This document shows positions 46,344-59,014 of a DNA stretch of 64,000 bases, in pieces. A program made the position numbers and the translations under genes. How positions within the stretch are numbered: the stretch's first letter is position 1; each line of letters opens with the position of its first letter. The stretch is from positions 7,819,530 through 7,883,529 of the forward strand of contig SSNP01000005.1 in assembly GCA_006937955.1 (NCBI GenBank), written 5' to 3'. Below the pieces are notes generated by a model, which did no database searches, had not been told where the DNA came from, and saw only the letters and a program-made list of their open reading frames with translations. Source of the stretch: Pachypanchax playfairii (taxonomy: Eukaryota; Chordata; Actinopteri; Cyprinodontiformes; Aplocheilidae).

Positions 46344-49300
46344 TAGTGTCACTTTAGGGTTGAGTTTGACTCTACTGCCCTTAAATTGCAACCAGATTCC
46401 CACATTCCTTCTGGTATTAATTCTGTATTTCTGTTTTTTTGTCCTTAATTCTTGAGTTTTCTGTAAATAAAACACATTTGCAGCAATCTGAAATAATATT
46501 GGAGAATGATTTGAAAGACTTATTAATGATTCCTGCTGTGCTCACAGTCACGTACTCCTTGATCCATCAATATGTGTTGAAATAATTAAAACACGCTAAC
46601 ACAGTTGGAGCACTTTGTTTTTCTGGTCTGATGTTGTATTTTCACTGATATTCCTGTCTTTATATGACTTGTAGTTCAGTTGTATGTTCCCTCTTAAATG
46701 ATGAAAGATTAAGTATTTTCATGTGAAATTACATTTATTTTTTATGAGTAGCAACACCACAGAAATGCAACGTTACTGGTCAGGTTGCTCTTGTACATAA
46801 CCGGGGTGGGTTGATGTACAGATGTGAACTACTTACAGTTAAAATAGATTATAAAAACTTTGATGGAGTTTAAAGAGTCTTAAAGATTCAAAATAAGAAT
46901 AAAAAAAAACTGTTGATGAAATGTTGGACACTTTCTTATTGCCCCTCTTAAACAGACAGTTTGGATGTTTTCAAGTTGGGATCTGCGTTAAGGTCACAGC
47001 CAATTAAAAGTCTACCTGTTTGTAGACAGCTCTTTGATCATACTCAGTACAGAGAAAAGGAGATTAGACCTGACTTGATTGATGAGCTTACAGCTTCTCA
47101 TAGCAAAGCCCGTTCCAAAGTAGATTGCTGCCATCTTTAAACAATTCCATCGCTGCAGCTAAGACTATCATAATACTAAGTCAAATAATCTACACCAGGT
47201 AATATTGTGGCAAACTGTTGCAAATCCTAAAATGAAAAAGATCCCCAACATTCTTGTACATTCTTAGTTGAAGTGGAAAAAATAATGGAAAGGTAATATC
47301 AGCATCAAATATAGAACATTATAATTACATGAACTGAGTATTACATCAGTTTGTATGCAAATGTCACCTTGTCAGTTCTCTGATGTTGGCCTTCTATTTT
47401 TAGAGACATGGGCTCAGGGGAAATCTACATTACTACTGAGGACAATATTTGGCAGAGTAACGTCTGACAATCCTGCTGCTCTAAACCTGTCACACTGTCA
47501 AAACACAGCTCCTACATCTCCAGGCACTGGACAGAATTTAGACTAGCCCAAATTAGGATGAATTCAGTTTGACTAAATTAACTGTTGTGCATAGATAAAA
47601 GAAAAGTTGTGGCCTATTCTGGGTCAAAATGTGAAGTATAAATTTTTCACAAGCTATCCCAGATGTAGCATGAACAATACGGAGAGGAAATCCAAAATAA
47701 ATTATTTAAGCTAATTTGTGATGTCCTGTGCTTTACTAATGTATGACAGTGGTTGAAATATAGCTCAAGTGTCAGAGTATGAAGTGACATTGAGAGATTT
47801 CTGTGTTTCCGTAATTACATCTTAAATTATTTGATATCTCTATAAAACTATCAGTGAGCACTAAATACAATTTGAATGTTCATTTAAAATTGCTACTAGC
47901 TGTCAGGTTAAGGTGGGCACTAAAGGCTAAACACTTTAATCTTGTGATGTGCTTTGTTTAATCAAATCCTCATTGAATTACACACCATCTCCAGTAAATG
48001 TAAGCATAACTTTCCTCAGAATAGACAGCATTGCTAACATTATATCGGTTCTGAATGTGCACACCACATATATGTAAACTAAACAACTACAACTCTAGAT
48101 TACTTTACCTCTTTTTCCCTGTCTGTCACTTTTTTCATCTTTTTTAGGTGTTGCTTTCACACCTTAGGACTTTCTAGGTCTAGTGGCAACTCCAAATCCC
48201 AAAAGAGGCAAACCTGGTGCCCGAAACCACAGAGCAAACTGAAAAAATATTGCATATTAATACATCTGTCTTCATGGTTTAAATCTACATAAAATAGAAA
48301 AGTTATAAAAACAGAAGTTCTCAAAATTCCCCTGTGCATTTGGGTATTTTAGAGTGTTTGTATTTAATCATTTTATAGGTTAAAAATATTGGAGCTTTCC
48401 CATTAATCAAAACTTAAGACTAAAACAGTGTAGCATCCCAAACATACTTTATGCTTTGTCAGAATGTGTAACCTGCAAAACTGCTACCTAGGGGTGACAT
48501 TTAGTGTTACATGTTGGCCAATAAGAGGACAGCAAATCTGAACATCAGCAGGTTCCCTGTCCTGCATGTTGGGTCTTAGCAGCACCTCCATCTGTTCCTC
48601 TGGTAATGCAATTTGCCTTTAATTTCCTAATGTTCCTCTAATCACCAGGCCGGGTGCACAAGGGCTAATAGAGGGGTCACAAGTTGAAGCCTGTCCTGAG
48701 GAATGGATTTAATGGGGAACAGAGAATGCAAACTGCATTATAAAACACAGCTGCTTTTGCCTTCCAGCAAACCCATCCAGTGTTTGCTGTACATATGATA
48801 AGGTGAGCAACATGTTACCTAAAACTCAGGTTAACACATGTACATTATATATGCAGTATATGTGTGATGCTTTCAGCATTTATTGTATAAATGTCACATT
48901 ATCAAAAGTTGTTATAGGCTAAGTAAGTACTAATAACTACTGTTTGGATTCATCTTAATTCTGTATGATAAGCTCTTATACTTCACAAGTTTCCCTATTT
49001 TCATATCTTCAAAAAGTAGAAGTGCTTAAATATTTTTAAATATGTTAGAATTCTAATCAACAACATGAAGCCCTGAAAGAAAAAGGGAGAAAAGCTGAAA
49101 AAAAAAAAAACATCCGCTGTAAGGAACTAAATTAGGATGAAGCCAGGCAGCAGCATCTGCTCTGTTGCACACTTCTTGTTTAACTAAATCCTCATGGCTA
49201 CACATACACATTGAAAATATAGTTTTGGAGTGGTTACTTCAGTTAAGACTTTGCAGTTTTGGCATTTGTGCTTATTTCAACATCTTTATTATCTTGTTTG

Positions 49301-50394
49301 AAGTGTCTGATACACTTGAATCTTTTGTGAATGTGAGTATTCCTGCTGAAAAAAAAAAAGACTTTGAAAAGAACGGCTTGGGTTTGGTTATTCTCTGTTG
49401 TTCCAGAGGGTTACAGGAGAGTTAATTGCTTTTCCACTTACACTTTGGTCAAGTGCTGTGAAGAATTTATGAGAAGCTGGTTGATGCACTTTAACAAGAG
49501 AGGGGTCACATCCCTGAGCAGAGCCAAAAAAGAAATACAGCCACATTCCACATTCTTTACGGGAAAAAAAGCGATTTTGTTAGAAAGAAGAATAATTATG
49601 TACTTCCATACAAAGCAAAACATTTTTAAATATGTAATAGTACATTTTTATATTTATTTTGAGGAAGGCTACGTTTGTAGCGACACTGATAATGATACAA
49701 AATATATGCAAAAATAAACTAGTTTGTGTATAAATTATTTGTTATTCTCTCATTACTGTCATACTGGATCTGAAGCTCTTCATCGTTTTTCACTCTTTTT
49801 TTGATTACTTTCATTTTCTATTCTGGGGTGACAGTGACAGACAGAATGTGCTGTTTTTTTTAATTACAAAAAGCATTAGACTGGCAAAGGATGAAAGAAA
49901 AAACACAAGAGCTGAGCCAAGTTGAAAACTGACTCAAAATCAAAGCTTGTTATAACTAAATGGTATAATTACATTTTGTTTTATTTGGAATAGCACTAAA
50001 ACTCTTGTCGGTGACACCCAAAAAAGTAAATAAAAGCAATGAAACAAACATATTTTTGAAAATTTTTTAAGCTTTATATAATCAAAAGTCATGAAAAGTG
50101 ATCGTGACAATATTGTTCTAAGCATTGCAGGGAAGCCAATTTCACATGAAAATGTGCAGTTGTATCATGTTTTATCACACAAAGTGAACTAGATTTTAAA
50201 TTTGTTCCAAAAATTTCAAAGAACTATGACAGACTGAATTTTTTCCTCCTTTCGTTATCTAAGACAGTGTGATTGTGAAATGTGTCAAACTTTGTACTTT
50301 GAGGCAATTTTTATGCACACGAATGGTAACAGAACCACATCATCTAAAAAAAAAAAAAAAAGGTCAAATCTCTCAAATTACTGGTTTTTCACAG
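46344..50394. other. Non-coding, mostly unique sequence
   Basis: No supported gene. 48480-48800 is repeat-free with several TAAT-containing words and balanced composition; possible regulatory element. Poly-A near 49100 and 49350. Confidence 0.35.
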
Positions 50395-50570
50395 ATGGTT
50401 AGGAGTGGTTAGGAGATATGGATTTTAAAAGAATGAGATCACGGTCCCATGGATGGGCTCAGTCTTATAGATGGGGTGGGAAGCCAGCAGAACCAAAACT
50501 GGTTGAAGGGATTGTTCATCCATTCTGACCTGAGGAGCTATTCTCCTGGACATGTTACCTCTGGAGGAAA
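50395..50570 (+). repeat. LINE C-terminal remnant
   Basis: AGAATGAGATCACGGTC, GATGGGGTGGGAAGCC, TTGTTCATCCATTCTGACC and TCTCCTGGACATGTTACCT resemble the 3' coding end of a teleost LINE (regions for RVRSS..IREG, then WFGHLVRMPPG). Frames are broken. The match is modest and the clade is not assigned. Confidence 0.4.
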
Positions 50571-50749
50571 ATACATGGATTGACTGAAATAACATTGTTA
50601 CACCTACAACTACAATCTCATAAAGTTTTCGAACAAGCAGTCACAAATGGAGTGTTTGCAAATGTTACATAATACAGTACAGCAAGGAATGGAACTAAAA
50701 TTGTCCATGTTCTAACAGTTTAGTAATGTCCAGACAAAATATCAGTCAT

Positions 50750-50860
50750 TTTCTTTAACTGCTTGTTCCTGTTCAGTGTAACAAGGAGCTGGTGTCTTTC
50801 TCCAGTAGTCACTCGGTGAGAGGCGGGGTTACAGATCACCAGTCCATCACAGGCCAAGGA
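50750..50860 (+). repeat. Teleost CCATCC-type repeat fragment
   Basis: CTGCTTGTTCCTGTTCAGTG, GGAGCTGGTGTCTTTCTCCA, GAGAGGCGGGGTTACAG and CACCAGTCCATCACAGGCC match the 5' part of the copy at 19800. Confidence 0.75.
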
Positions 50861-53289
50861 CAAAAAGTATTTTTAATCATTTTAATTGCTATGTTGCATT
50901 CCTTCACTCATCATTTTAAATAATGATGGTGATCATAATAATGGTATAAAACAATCATCAACTTTTAATGTGAATGCAAAATGGTAAATTGGACACTTGA
51001 TTTCAACTCTCTTGATGAATTTAATCTAAAAGCAAATGGAAATAGGTTTGTTTAAAACAAATGTTGCTTGTTTTATTGGAATTATAGTTCTCAGGGCAAA
51101 ATGGTGCTTGTTTAGGCTGCAGTTCTAGCAGCATAAGGAAAGCGAGGTCTTTGGAAACCTCGGGCTCTTCAGATTGAAGGACTCCAGCTGAGTGGAAGAA
51201 GTTGCAAACAGCAGGAGTCAGTTTTATGTCTAAGCAGCTCCTCTTCCTGTGGATATAATGCACTTTCAGAAAGCTCTAAACTCTGCTGGTGCGATTCTCT
51301 TCACTATGAGAGGTTCTACCTTTTTTTTTTTTTTTTCAAACAGAATAATCAAACAAGGAACCTTAGAAGATGCTTATTCAGAGAAAGTGAAACAACATTT
51401 TACTTTTAGAGTATCTGTCATTTGAGGAAAATAAAAGATAAAATCACTTAAATAAAATATTTATCGACATAGAGAAGAGCTTAACTGTTTGTTGTGATTT
51501 TATCTTTAGGCCAGAGTAACACAGTAGCAGCCTGTTGACAAAAGACAAGCAAAAAAGGTACCTGTATCCAGCTAAAGCTTCACATTAACACCTCAGACAG
51601 CAACATAAAAGACGGTTTTTCATTGGGTATTTTTGGACCCTCTTGCGTGTATCTTTGTTTTTGAAAATGCATTATGGGATACATTTTATACTTGTAGGCT
51701 TCAAGTAGCTATTACCATAGTTTAAAAACAATACTTGTGGAGATTTTCATGTGCACTTTACAGCAAGTTCAGTTTACCAAGGCTTTGCTTTACATACAGT
51801 AGATGTTTTACTGGCACACACAGTTTATACTCACTAAAACAAAGCAATTAAAACAATTATATTAATGGAGGTGTCATTCCTCTTGATAATGTAGGCCACA
51901 TACATTTTAAATGAGAGTTAATGGGCAGATGAACGAAGGTGCCAATCAGATAAAATGCTGATTTGGGTGGGGAGCAATTTTTTTAAAAATATTCCTTTTT
52001 AGTGACCATTTAAAATCTAGTCTGTGAATTTATTTATTGATTTACTTATCTGGCTTTAAAAAATTCTGAATGTTCATGAGGTAGAACTTTCTTAACAAGA
52101 TATCAGGATGAGAAATAACAGTGGAGTGAAAAAAACTTGATTGCAAACTATGGCAACGCAAGAAAGCAGTGAGATGAATATAACAATGAATGGAAATATG
52201 TACATATAAATCTTAAGATTGATAAAAGCGGATACCTGTTATTTCAGACAACCTCTCATTTGACTTGAGTCTTATTCCAAATTTGAAAAATGTCATTTTT
52301 TTCACCTTGTAGTTTTACATTAGATCACAGACCAGAACTTTGTTCATAGTGCCTGTCTTAGCTTAAAGGAAAGCATTTTAACTGACCTTTGAGATGGCAT
52401 ATGTGTAATGACCATTAACAGTAAAGAGCATGGACATAAAGTACCTTGGTTTTTGTACTTGTGGCATTTCAGTGGTCTAATTTGTCAGATAAAAAAAATA
52501 AAATACCAAAATCATGTTCCACATTATAACAGCAGCATGCCAATTAATATATAACCCAATGTTTCCCCTGGTCTTCGATACCCACAGACTTGCATGTTTT
52601 AGATATTTCCTTGCTTGAACACACTTGATTTGAATATAGAGGAAAAGGAGCTAAGGAGGAAAATTCAATAATTTAAATCAGGTGTTGTGGAATAGAGACA
52701 TTTAAAATATGCAAGACAATGATGTTGATTGGAAAAGTGATAAATATGTGAAACATGTATAAAACAAACATGTATATACGTAAAAGACAATGTTATTTAA
52801 AAAGAAACTCATGAACAAAGGATTTTTCCTCTTTCTGTGAAGATCAAAGCAAGAACATTTTAATTTTTTTTTTTTTTATCTCCTTATTTTCCCCAAGTGG
52901 CAGGCATGGGTCATCCTGTTGCTCATAAAATGCTGAGATCTAAGTAGACAAATGGAGATCTCAGAAAAAGGATGATGGTCCAGACCCCTGCTGTGACTTC
53001 TTGCCTACCTTAGGCCAAACTTTAAATTTAAAGTAGTAATTTAACATAACTGAACTCACAAGAGAATTTTTTCCTATTAATGTGCATAAAGATCCGTCTA
53101 ATCAGATCAGTTACAAATTCATCATTAACAATTCAGGAGGCCTGAAGTTATACTTCAGGTGCTGTTGATTCAGCATTTCTGATTTGGGGCAGCCGAGTGC
53201 AGAGAAATTTCTAACATTAACATTAAATTAATGAGATTATTAAAAACTACAGATATGCTTTCACAAGGACGCAAATGAATAACAAAAAG
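50861..53289. other. Non-coding, mostly unique sequence
   Basis: No supported gene. Poly-T near 51321-51338 and 52862-52877. Confidence 0.35.
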
Positions 53290-53642
53290 GTGTTTAAAAG
53301 GGTGAAGTCATACACATGGTAACTGTAACTGGAGGGTCATCGATTTGAATCCCTGCTCTGTTCAGAAAAATAGTTGCTGTTGTGTCCTTGGGCAAGACAC
53401 TTCACCCGTTCTGCCTGTTTATTGGTGGTCAGAGGGTCCGGTGGCGTCTGTGTCTGGCAGCTTCACTTCTGTTAGTGTGTATCCCAGGACAGCTGTGGCT
53501 AAAATATGTGTGTAGTTTGTCACCACCAAACGTGTGAGTGTGTAGCTGAATGGGTAAATGACAGACTATACTGTGAAGTGCTTTGGGAGTCAGAATCTGA
53601 CTTCAGAAATGTGCTATACAAGTCCATGCCATTTACCATTTA
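53290..53642 (+). repeat. tRNA-headed teleost repeat
   Basis: A degenerate Pol III B box (GATTTGAATCC, near 53343) is followed by TTGTGTCCTTGGGCAAGACA, CTTCACCCGTTCTGCCTG, GAATGGGTAAATGACAGA, CTGTGAAGTGCTTTGGGAGT and CTATACAAGTCCATGCCATT, ending CCATTTACCATTTA. This block order is a very abundant teleost repeat. The A box is unclear. It is not a functional tRNA gene. Confidence 0.75.
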
Positions 53643-55184
53643 TACACATGCATTCACTCTAAGATGTGTGCAGAAAATGTACCTTCAGTTTGTGGTTTTG
53701 TTTCCTCCCAGGGTCTAAATCTCCATTGTACTAATGCACAATGAAGGGAAGAAATCTCCTTGTTCGAATATAGAAACTCTTTTGTAATGGCATTAGCAAT
53801 GGTTGGACATATGTGCCTTATGTTTATTTCTTTGCATTGTGATCTTTTTGTTATTTTTTTTTTTGCACAGAATTTGTATTTAATCCAACACATTTATCAT
53901 CTCAGCACTGACTACAATGAACATTTCCACTATATAAAAAGTATTATTGTAAATCTTGTTGTCCAAGCCCAATCACACACAAACCAATCTGTTATTAAAG
54001 CTACAACCTGACAGCTTAGTTTACTAAAAAAAAAGATTTCAGACTTCTTATTTTTACTAAAGATGATACTTGCAATACTGTATATTATTTACATTGGTTT
54101 AGCTAAAATGCAACAGCTAGCACATTTCATTGGGCTAATTCTTTTGAAATCAAGAGGAATTGATCCGCTGAAATCCTAACCAAAAAACAACACATTGATT
54201 ATAAGACACAGTATTAGAGTTTAGATAATTTGGCAAGTCTAGTACTCTAAATTATGTTCAAATCAGACAAATTTTATGATAGCTGCCCATGTAGTATGTT
54301 TAGATTTTTTTCTATTTTAGTTTATTCTACTGGTGTCTCAGTTATGAAATTATGATTACTTTCCTTTACTGCCCTGGAGGTCTGAAGAGTGAAATATCCA
54401 AGTTTGCATTAAGATTTCCCAGGCATCTGTTTCTCTTCCCTCTCTGTCAGCCATGATGGTTCTATTGCCAAGGTCTTCAACTCATCTCTCCCAGGCTTTG
54501 GACCTAAGAATTCAAAACAGTCTTACCAAAGCTTACACACATGGCCCAGGTCACATACACAGTGGCAAGCCTCTCTGACAGATGGAGCTTGCTGAGACAG
54601 AGAGAGACAGAGAGATACCCTGACTGGATGCAGTACACAAGCTTCCTTCAAGCTAGGCAGTGATTCTATGTCTAATCTCACAATCCCAAGAGTAAAAAAT
54701 AGAAAATAGGTTTATGTGCTTTGTGTTTACCAAATTGATGGTTCTTGTGACACTTGTTGCTCTGACTAAAAACATCAAAATTGTGGTGTGATTTCATTTA
54801 ATTATCTCCAAACACTGCCCTATGCACGCTCAGGATAGGGGGAATGAATCAAAATGAAAATTATATATAATGTTCTGGCTTCCAAAAAAAGCCAACATTT
54901 TACAAATCAGCATTTCATAGTCTACCAAATCTGAGTGTTTTTAATTGTAAGGCAAATTGACTGAATTTAATCTGTTTGATTAAAAGTACAATGGCCTGAA
55001 CTGACACATAAGAACATAGTGCTTGTTTATTTGCAATTGCCACATGACTAAAGAACACTAAGTATGCACACTCTCACACCTGAACTCATTTTAGAAACAC
55101 TAGTTAATGAAACATGCATATTTTTGATTGCAGGAAGAAAGCAAAGTACTCTAAGGAGTCTGTACAGTGAGAACATTTGAAACC
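53643..55184. other. Non-coding, mostly unique sequence
   Basis: No supported gene. 54360-54680 is repeat-free and less AT-rich; nothing diagnostic. Confidence 0.35.
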
Positions 55185-55258
55185 CCACTGAGGTTTGAAG
55201 CTGCAGCTTGCTTTTTGTGAGGCAACAGTTCCAACCAGCTGCACCACCCATCATTCAG
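55185..55258 (+). repeat. Tail of teleost CCATCC-type repeat
   Basis: GAGGTTTGAAGCTGCAGCTT, TTTTTGTGAGGCAACAGTTC and CAGCTGCACCACCC correspond to the tail of the repeat (GATTCGAAC...GTGAGGC.ACAGTGCTAACCA...CACCA). Confidence 0.55.
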
Positions 55259-55889
55259 TAACTAGGCCCGAGCACTGAAGGCCTATTGTTTTCTCACTGT
55301 TTATTTGCAAAAAAAATCTGAATATGGCCACAAACGTTAATTGATTAGAATATTATTATCTGAGATAAATGTTGTAAAGTGTCAAAGTAACCTTTAAAAA
55401 GCTGTGAATAATAATTAAAATGATAATTACCAGTAAAGTTGGCATATTAGCCAGTTAAAGATTTTACTAAAGTCTGTTTTTGCAGCATTAAACATTTAGC
55501 AAAAGAAGCCACAGCATTTATCAAAAAATATAAATACAATGAACAAGATTTTGGAGACTTTCTGAATCATAGTTGATTTGTTTTTCTGTATTCAGTTATA
55601 CAAGTAGAGTACCATTTGTGATATCAATTAAAGAGAACAACTACTGTGGCTGCAATAAGTATGCCTAAGACTATTTTCCAATTGTTTTGATTACAGTTAA
55701 AACTAATTCCTCTAGAAATTGTTACACAACACTTCGCACAGCCCTGTTATTAGACCTAAAACTAAATCTAATCGAACATTTTGAGCTAGAAGTTTTAAAA
55801 TTATATGGTTGAATACAAAGGTATGCCTTCACACATACAGTGTATCATTTTTACTGTCTAGTCTGGTTTTAATGTACTCAAATCTATTG
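55259..55889. other. Non-coding, AT-rich
   Basis: No supported gene or repeat. Confidence 0.35.
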
Positions 55890-56470
55890 AATTTTAAATT
55901 ATCAATATCAATATTTATCACACAATAAAACTAAAACAGCAAAAATAATAAATAAAAAATAATAAATTAGAAATAAAGGACAGAAAAAGCAAAAACAGAA
56001 AATTAGTAAAATAACAAAATAGCTACATAAAATCATCCGTTTCAATCGGGTGTTATGCTCTACTTTACTTAAAAAGCCAAAGAACAAAGGTGGGCTTTTA
56101 TCATAGTTTTAAAAAACTCAACACTTTTAGCAGTCTAAATGTGAGGAAGTAAAATTTTCCAAAAGTTTGTAGTAGCCCTTGCAAAAGTCTGATCAGCTTG
56201 CTGTTTTAGTTTGGATCTTGGAACATGTAAAAGGAAAGTTAACTGGAGTAGTATTATTTGACCATGAACATTGATAAGATCTCACAGGGATGTCTGAATC
56301 AAGCCAATTAAAATGTTAAAAGTGATCAGTAAACTATTAAAATCAAGCCAGGATTTGGATCTATGTGATTCATATGTTATCAATATTTTAGACTGATATT
56401 CAAACAATGACAAAATCACTTTATTCCAGAAGTTGTATAAGTACATATCCTTAATGTTATAATGGAAAAA
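55890..56470 (+). repeat. Degenerate teleost interspersed repeat
   Basis: AAGGTGGGCTTTTATC, AACACTTTTAGCAGTCTAAA, AAAAGTCTGATCAGCTTGCT, TTTTAGTTTGGATCTTGG, GTCTGAATCAAGCC and AAAATCAAGCCAGGATTTG follow the block order of a long teleost repeat related to 11794-12190 (the 'GTGAGTCTTTAA ... GAGCGTTCCAGAGTTTGGG' type). Class not assigned. Confidence 0.5.
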
Positions 56471-57099
56471 AGTCAGCCCCTGAATCACTCAGAGTTCAGT
56501 AAAAGGCTTTGATTGAAATAATTAATCAGACAGTGACAGTTTTACAAATCATGCCATGCATGAGAAATGAGATTTTTAAAAGCTGAGGCACAATAGATTA
56601 TGCACATGGTCACTGACATCTGCCGCACTGTATTCTCATGCTAGTTTGACTGAATGAGTGCTTTTACTTCTATTTTAGAGGTGAGTCAGTCTTCAAATAG
56701 AACTAGTTGTCAATCCACCACAGAAGTTTCTATGGTAACAGTGGTCCAGTCAGTGATTACCCCTTTGATTTTTTTCACAACAAAATGAAATATCATGACT
56801 TCAGCTGATGTATTGTAGAACCTCTTGTCATCTCTGCGAGTGACAGACAGATAAACAGATAAATACCTAGATATCATTAAGGGGTTTTAATGGGGGTACT
56901 AAGCCCCAGTAAATAGATAAGGCTAGCTGACCAAAGGCTTAAGATGACTACATTGAATTCCTATGACCTGCAACCCTTTACCTAAGTAAGCTAAGTAATA
57001 AAGTACCCTCTAAAAGTCCACTATATTAAGCAAATGCATCATTTTGAACTTTTTAGACAGAAACCATAACCATAACAGACACTAATAAGCTGGTCCATA
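56471..57099. other. Non-coding, no feature recognised
   Basis: No supported gene. Confidence 0.35.
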
Positions 57100-58445
57100 G
57101 ATCAATAGTGATCTTTGAAATGCTTGGCTGTAAGATAAAGACAATCCAGGAGGTGCATTGTCTGCCCCTCTGGAGGTGGAGGCTTGCTGGTAAAATTATG
57201 ATAAGATGGAGAGAAATTAGCCAGCTGTCTGAGCAACAGAAAGGTGTCGTCAAGAAAGAGATATCAGAGACATACTGCAACTTTTCCATACAGGAGGCTT
57301 TGGAAACTGCCAAATATCTGCTCACAGCTCTGGCTGCACACCTGTGAAGATACACTGGAGAAACAAAAAACAGAAAATTCAACAGAGGGTTTTCCACCAC
57401 ACAATCCAAAGTGCACTCTCTGTAGCAAGTGAAAAACATGATAATATGCTCAATATGATGCTGGACAAGTATATGGTAGAAGGAGACATTACAAAACACT
57501 AATGCCCATTGGCTGGAAGATCTAAGAGCAGACTTCAGCAATCTCCTGAGTTTTACATATCAAGAGTTGGAATACACCTGGATCATGACATGATCCACAC
57601 CCACAGGCTTAAGAAACTCACTGCGCTCTATGAATGCCTTGTAACACAAATAAACCACCTCCTAATAGATGGGACCTTCCCAGAGTTGTTGACCCAGTGC
57701 CAGACAATGCTAATCATGAAAGAATGAACATATTAAAATTCTGTAGACTTCGCTCAGTACATGAACAGGGTATAAAAGGGAACTAGCAATGACTCCAATG
57801 GGCCCAAAACAAAAGCTACTGGTTTATAGAATCATTGCTCCATACTGCAAAACCAGGCACACAAACTTGTGTAATGCTTAGATTGACTACAAGAAAATCT
57901 GACACGATGCCACACCAACAGATGCTGGAGTGCTTGTAGCTAGACAACATCAACAGAACACACACTGTGGCAAAGTTGGTTGCATTATTATGCGGCAAGA
58001 AGGTCCTGGGTTTTACACCTTTCTGTAAGGAGTTTGTATGTCCTATAGAACCACAGAGGGACAAATCATTCCATCAGAAGAGTGGGCCCTCAGTACTACA
58101 GCATTAGAGGCAAGGGTCTGCCACAACAGAAAAGACCAAATACTGTGCAAAGATGCCCCTGAGACAGCCTAGCACTTAATAGCAGGATCTAAGATGCAGG
58201 TAGGTAAACTGTAAAAAGACCCCTATCAAAAGATGGCTGAAATAGTGTACAGGACTTCCTGCAGTGAGTACAGGCTGGAGGTTCTGAAGCTAAACTGAGA
58301 GTTTCTACCTAGAGTTGAGGAAAATGACAGGGCTGAAACCCTGTGGGACATCAAGATCCAGATAGACAGACATATGATGGCTAATCAACTGCACACATAT
58401 AGGGCAAACTACAGAAAAATGTACAAAAAAATACATACATAGCTA
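57100..58445 (+). mobile_element. Decayed LINE, probably RLE type
   Basis: Broken plus-strand frames carry, in order, blocks typical of a teleost non-LTR retrotransposon whose C-terminus has a CCHC knuckle and a PD-(D/E)xK endonuclease. At 57330-57424, AAHL.RYTGETKNRKFNR; at 57504-57550, AHWLEDLRADFSNL; at 57583-57726, DMIHTHRLKKLTALYE and the following FPELLTQ region, the first reverse transcriptase blocks; at 57875-57935, IDYKK followed by MLECL; at 58087-58205, ALSTTALEARV then LCKDAPETA.HLIAG, in which cysteines of the zinc knuckle are lost; at 58336-58390, LWDIKIQIDRHMMANQ just before the endonuclease. The central reverse transcriptase, including the catalytic YxDD, is deleted. Many stops and shifts make it inactive. 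A minus-strand open frame over 57053-57541 is a shadow. Confidence 0.7.
57985..58055 (-). repeat. Teleost repeat tail nested in the LINE remnant
   Basis: GCGGCAAGAAGGTCCTGGGT, TTTACACCTTTCTG, AAGGAGTTTGTATGTCC is the reverse complement of the tail of the CCATCC-type repeat (GCAAACTCC...GGATTCGAACCCAGGACCTTCTTGC). It sits exactly where the LINE has lost its central reverse transcriptase. Confidence 0.55.
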
Positions 58446-58600
58446 TCCTAAGCAACAGTAACATTAAAAAATGAATCACAACAAGCTTGCATAATATCAA
58501 GGACCAAACGAGGATATAGAAACGGTTTGGAAAATAGAGGCTTCTGTGGTGCCCGTGGTTTTTGTATTTTACTTAGTCCTCATGTTTCGTTGAAAGAATA

Positions 58601-59014
58601 TGTTAGGGTCCTGAGTTTGTCTAGTTAGTCTTTTGTTTGATTCTGTGTTTTCCCCTGTGATCCTTGGATCTCGTCTACTGTTTCCTGTTTTATTTTGGTA
58701 AGCATTGTACTTCCTGTTTTCCCTCATGTACTCCCAATAACTATTTCTTCCCCACAACTGTTTCTGTTTGAGTAATTTACTTCCTTTGTGTGTCAGTGTA
58801 TTTAACCCCCTGTGATTTTCATTTCCTTGTTGGTGTATTACGTCGTGTCCAGCCTTGTCTCCTCATGTCTCGTGTTTCCATAGGATTAATTTGTAAGTAG
58901 AGTTTTGCTGCCACGCCAGCCCTTTGTTTTGATTAAAGTTTTTTTGTTAATTTTATCCCTGAGTTTGTTTAGTTTTCCTGCACCCTGGGTCCAACCTTTA
59001 ACAACATTATGACA
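58601..59014 (+). mobile_element. Solo LTR-like element (about 414 bp)
   Basis: Starts TGTTAGGGTCCTGAG and ends CATTATGACA, giving the TG...CA ends of an LTR. It contains a TATTTAACC promoter-like motif (about 58799) and, near the 3' end, GATTAAAG as a possible polyadenylation signal followed by a T-rich stretch. Flanks GAATA and GAGTA could be a 5-bp target duplication with one change. There is no internal retroviral sequence. The text resembles TGTCAGGGTCCTGGGT-type LTRs common in teleosts. Confidence 0.6.

Noticed and set aside
53330..53400. Functional tRNA gene
   Set aside because: Only a degenerate B box is present; no cloverleaf can be formed and the rest is a known repeat body.
57053..57541. 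162-codon minus-strand open frame
   Set aside because: Antisense to the decayed LINE, whose plus-strand blocks match known reverse-transcriptase element sequence much better.
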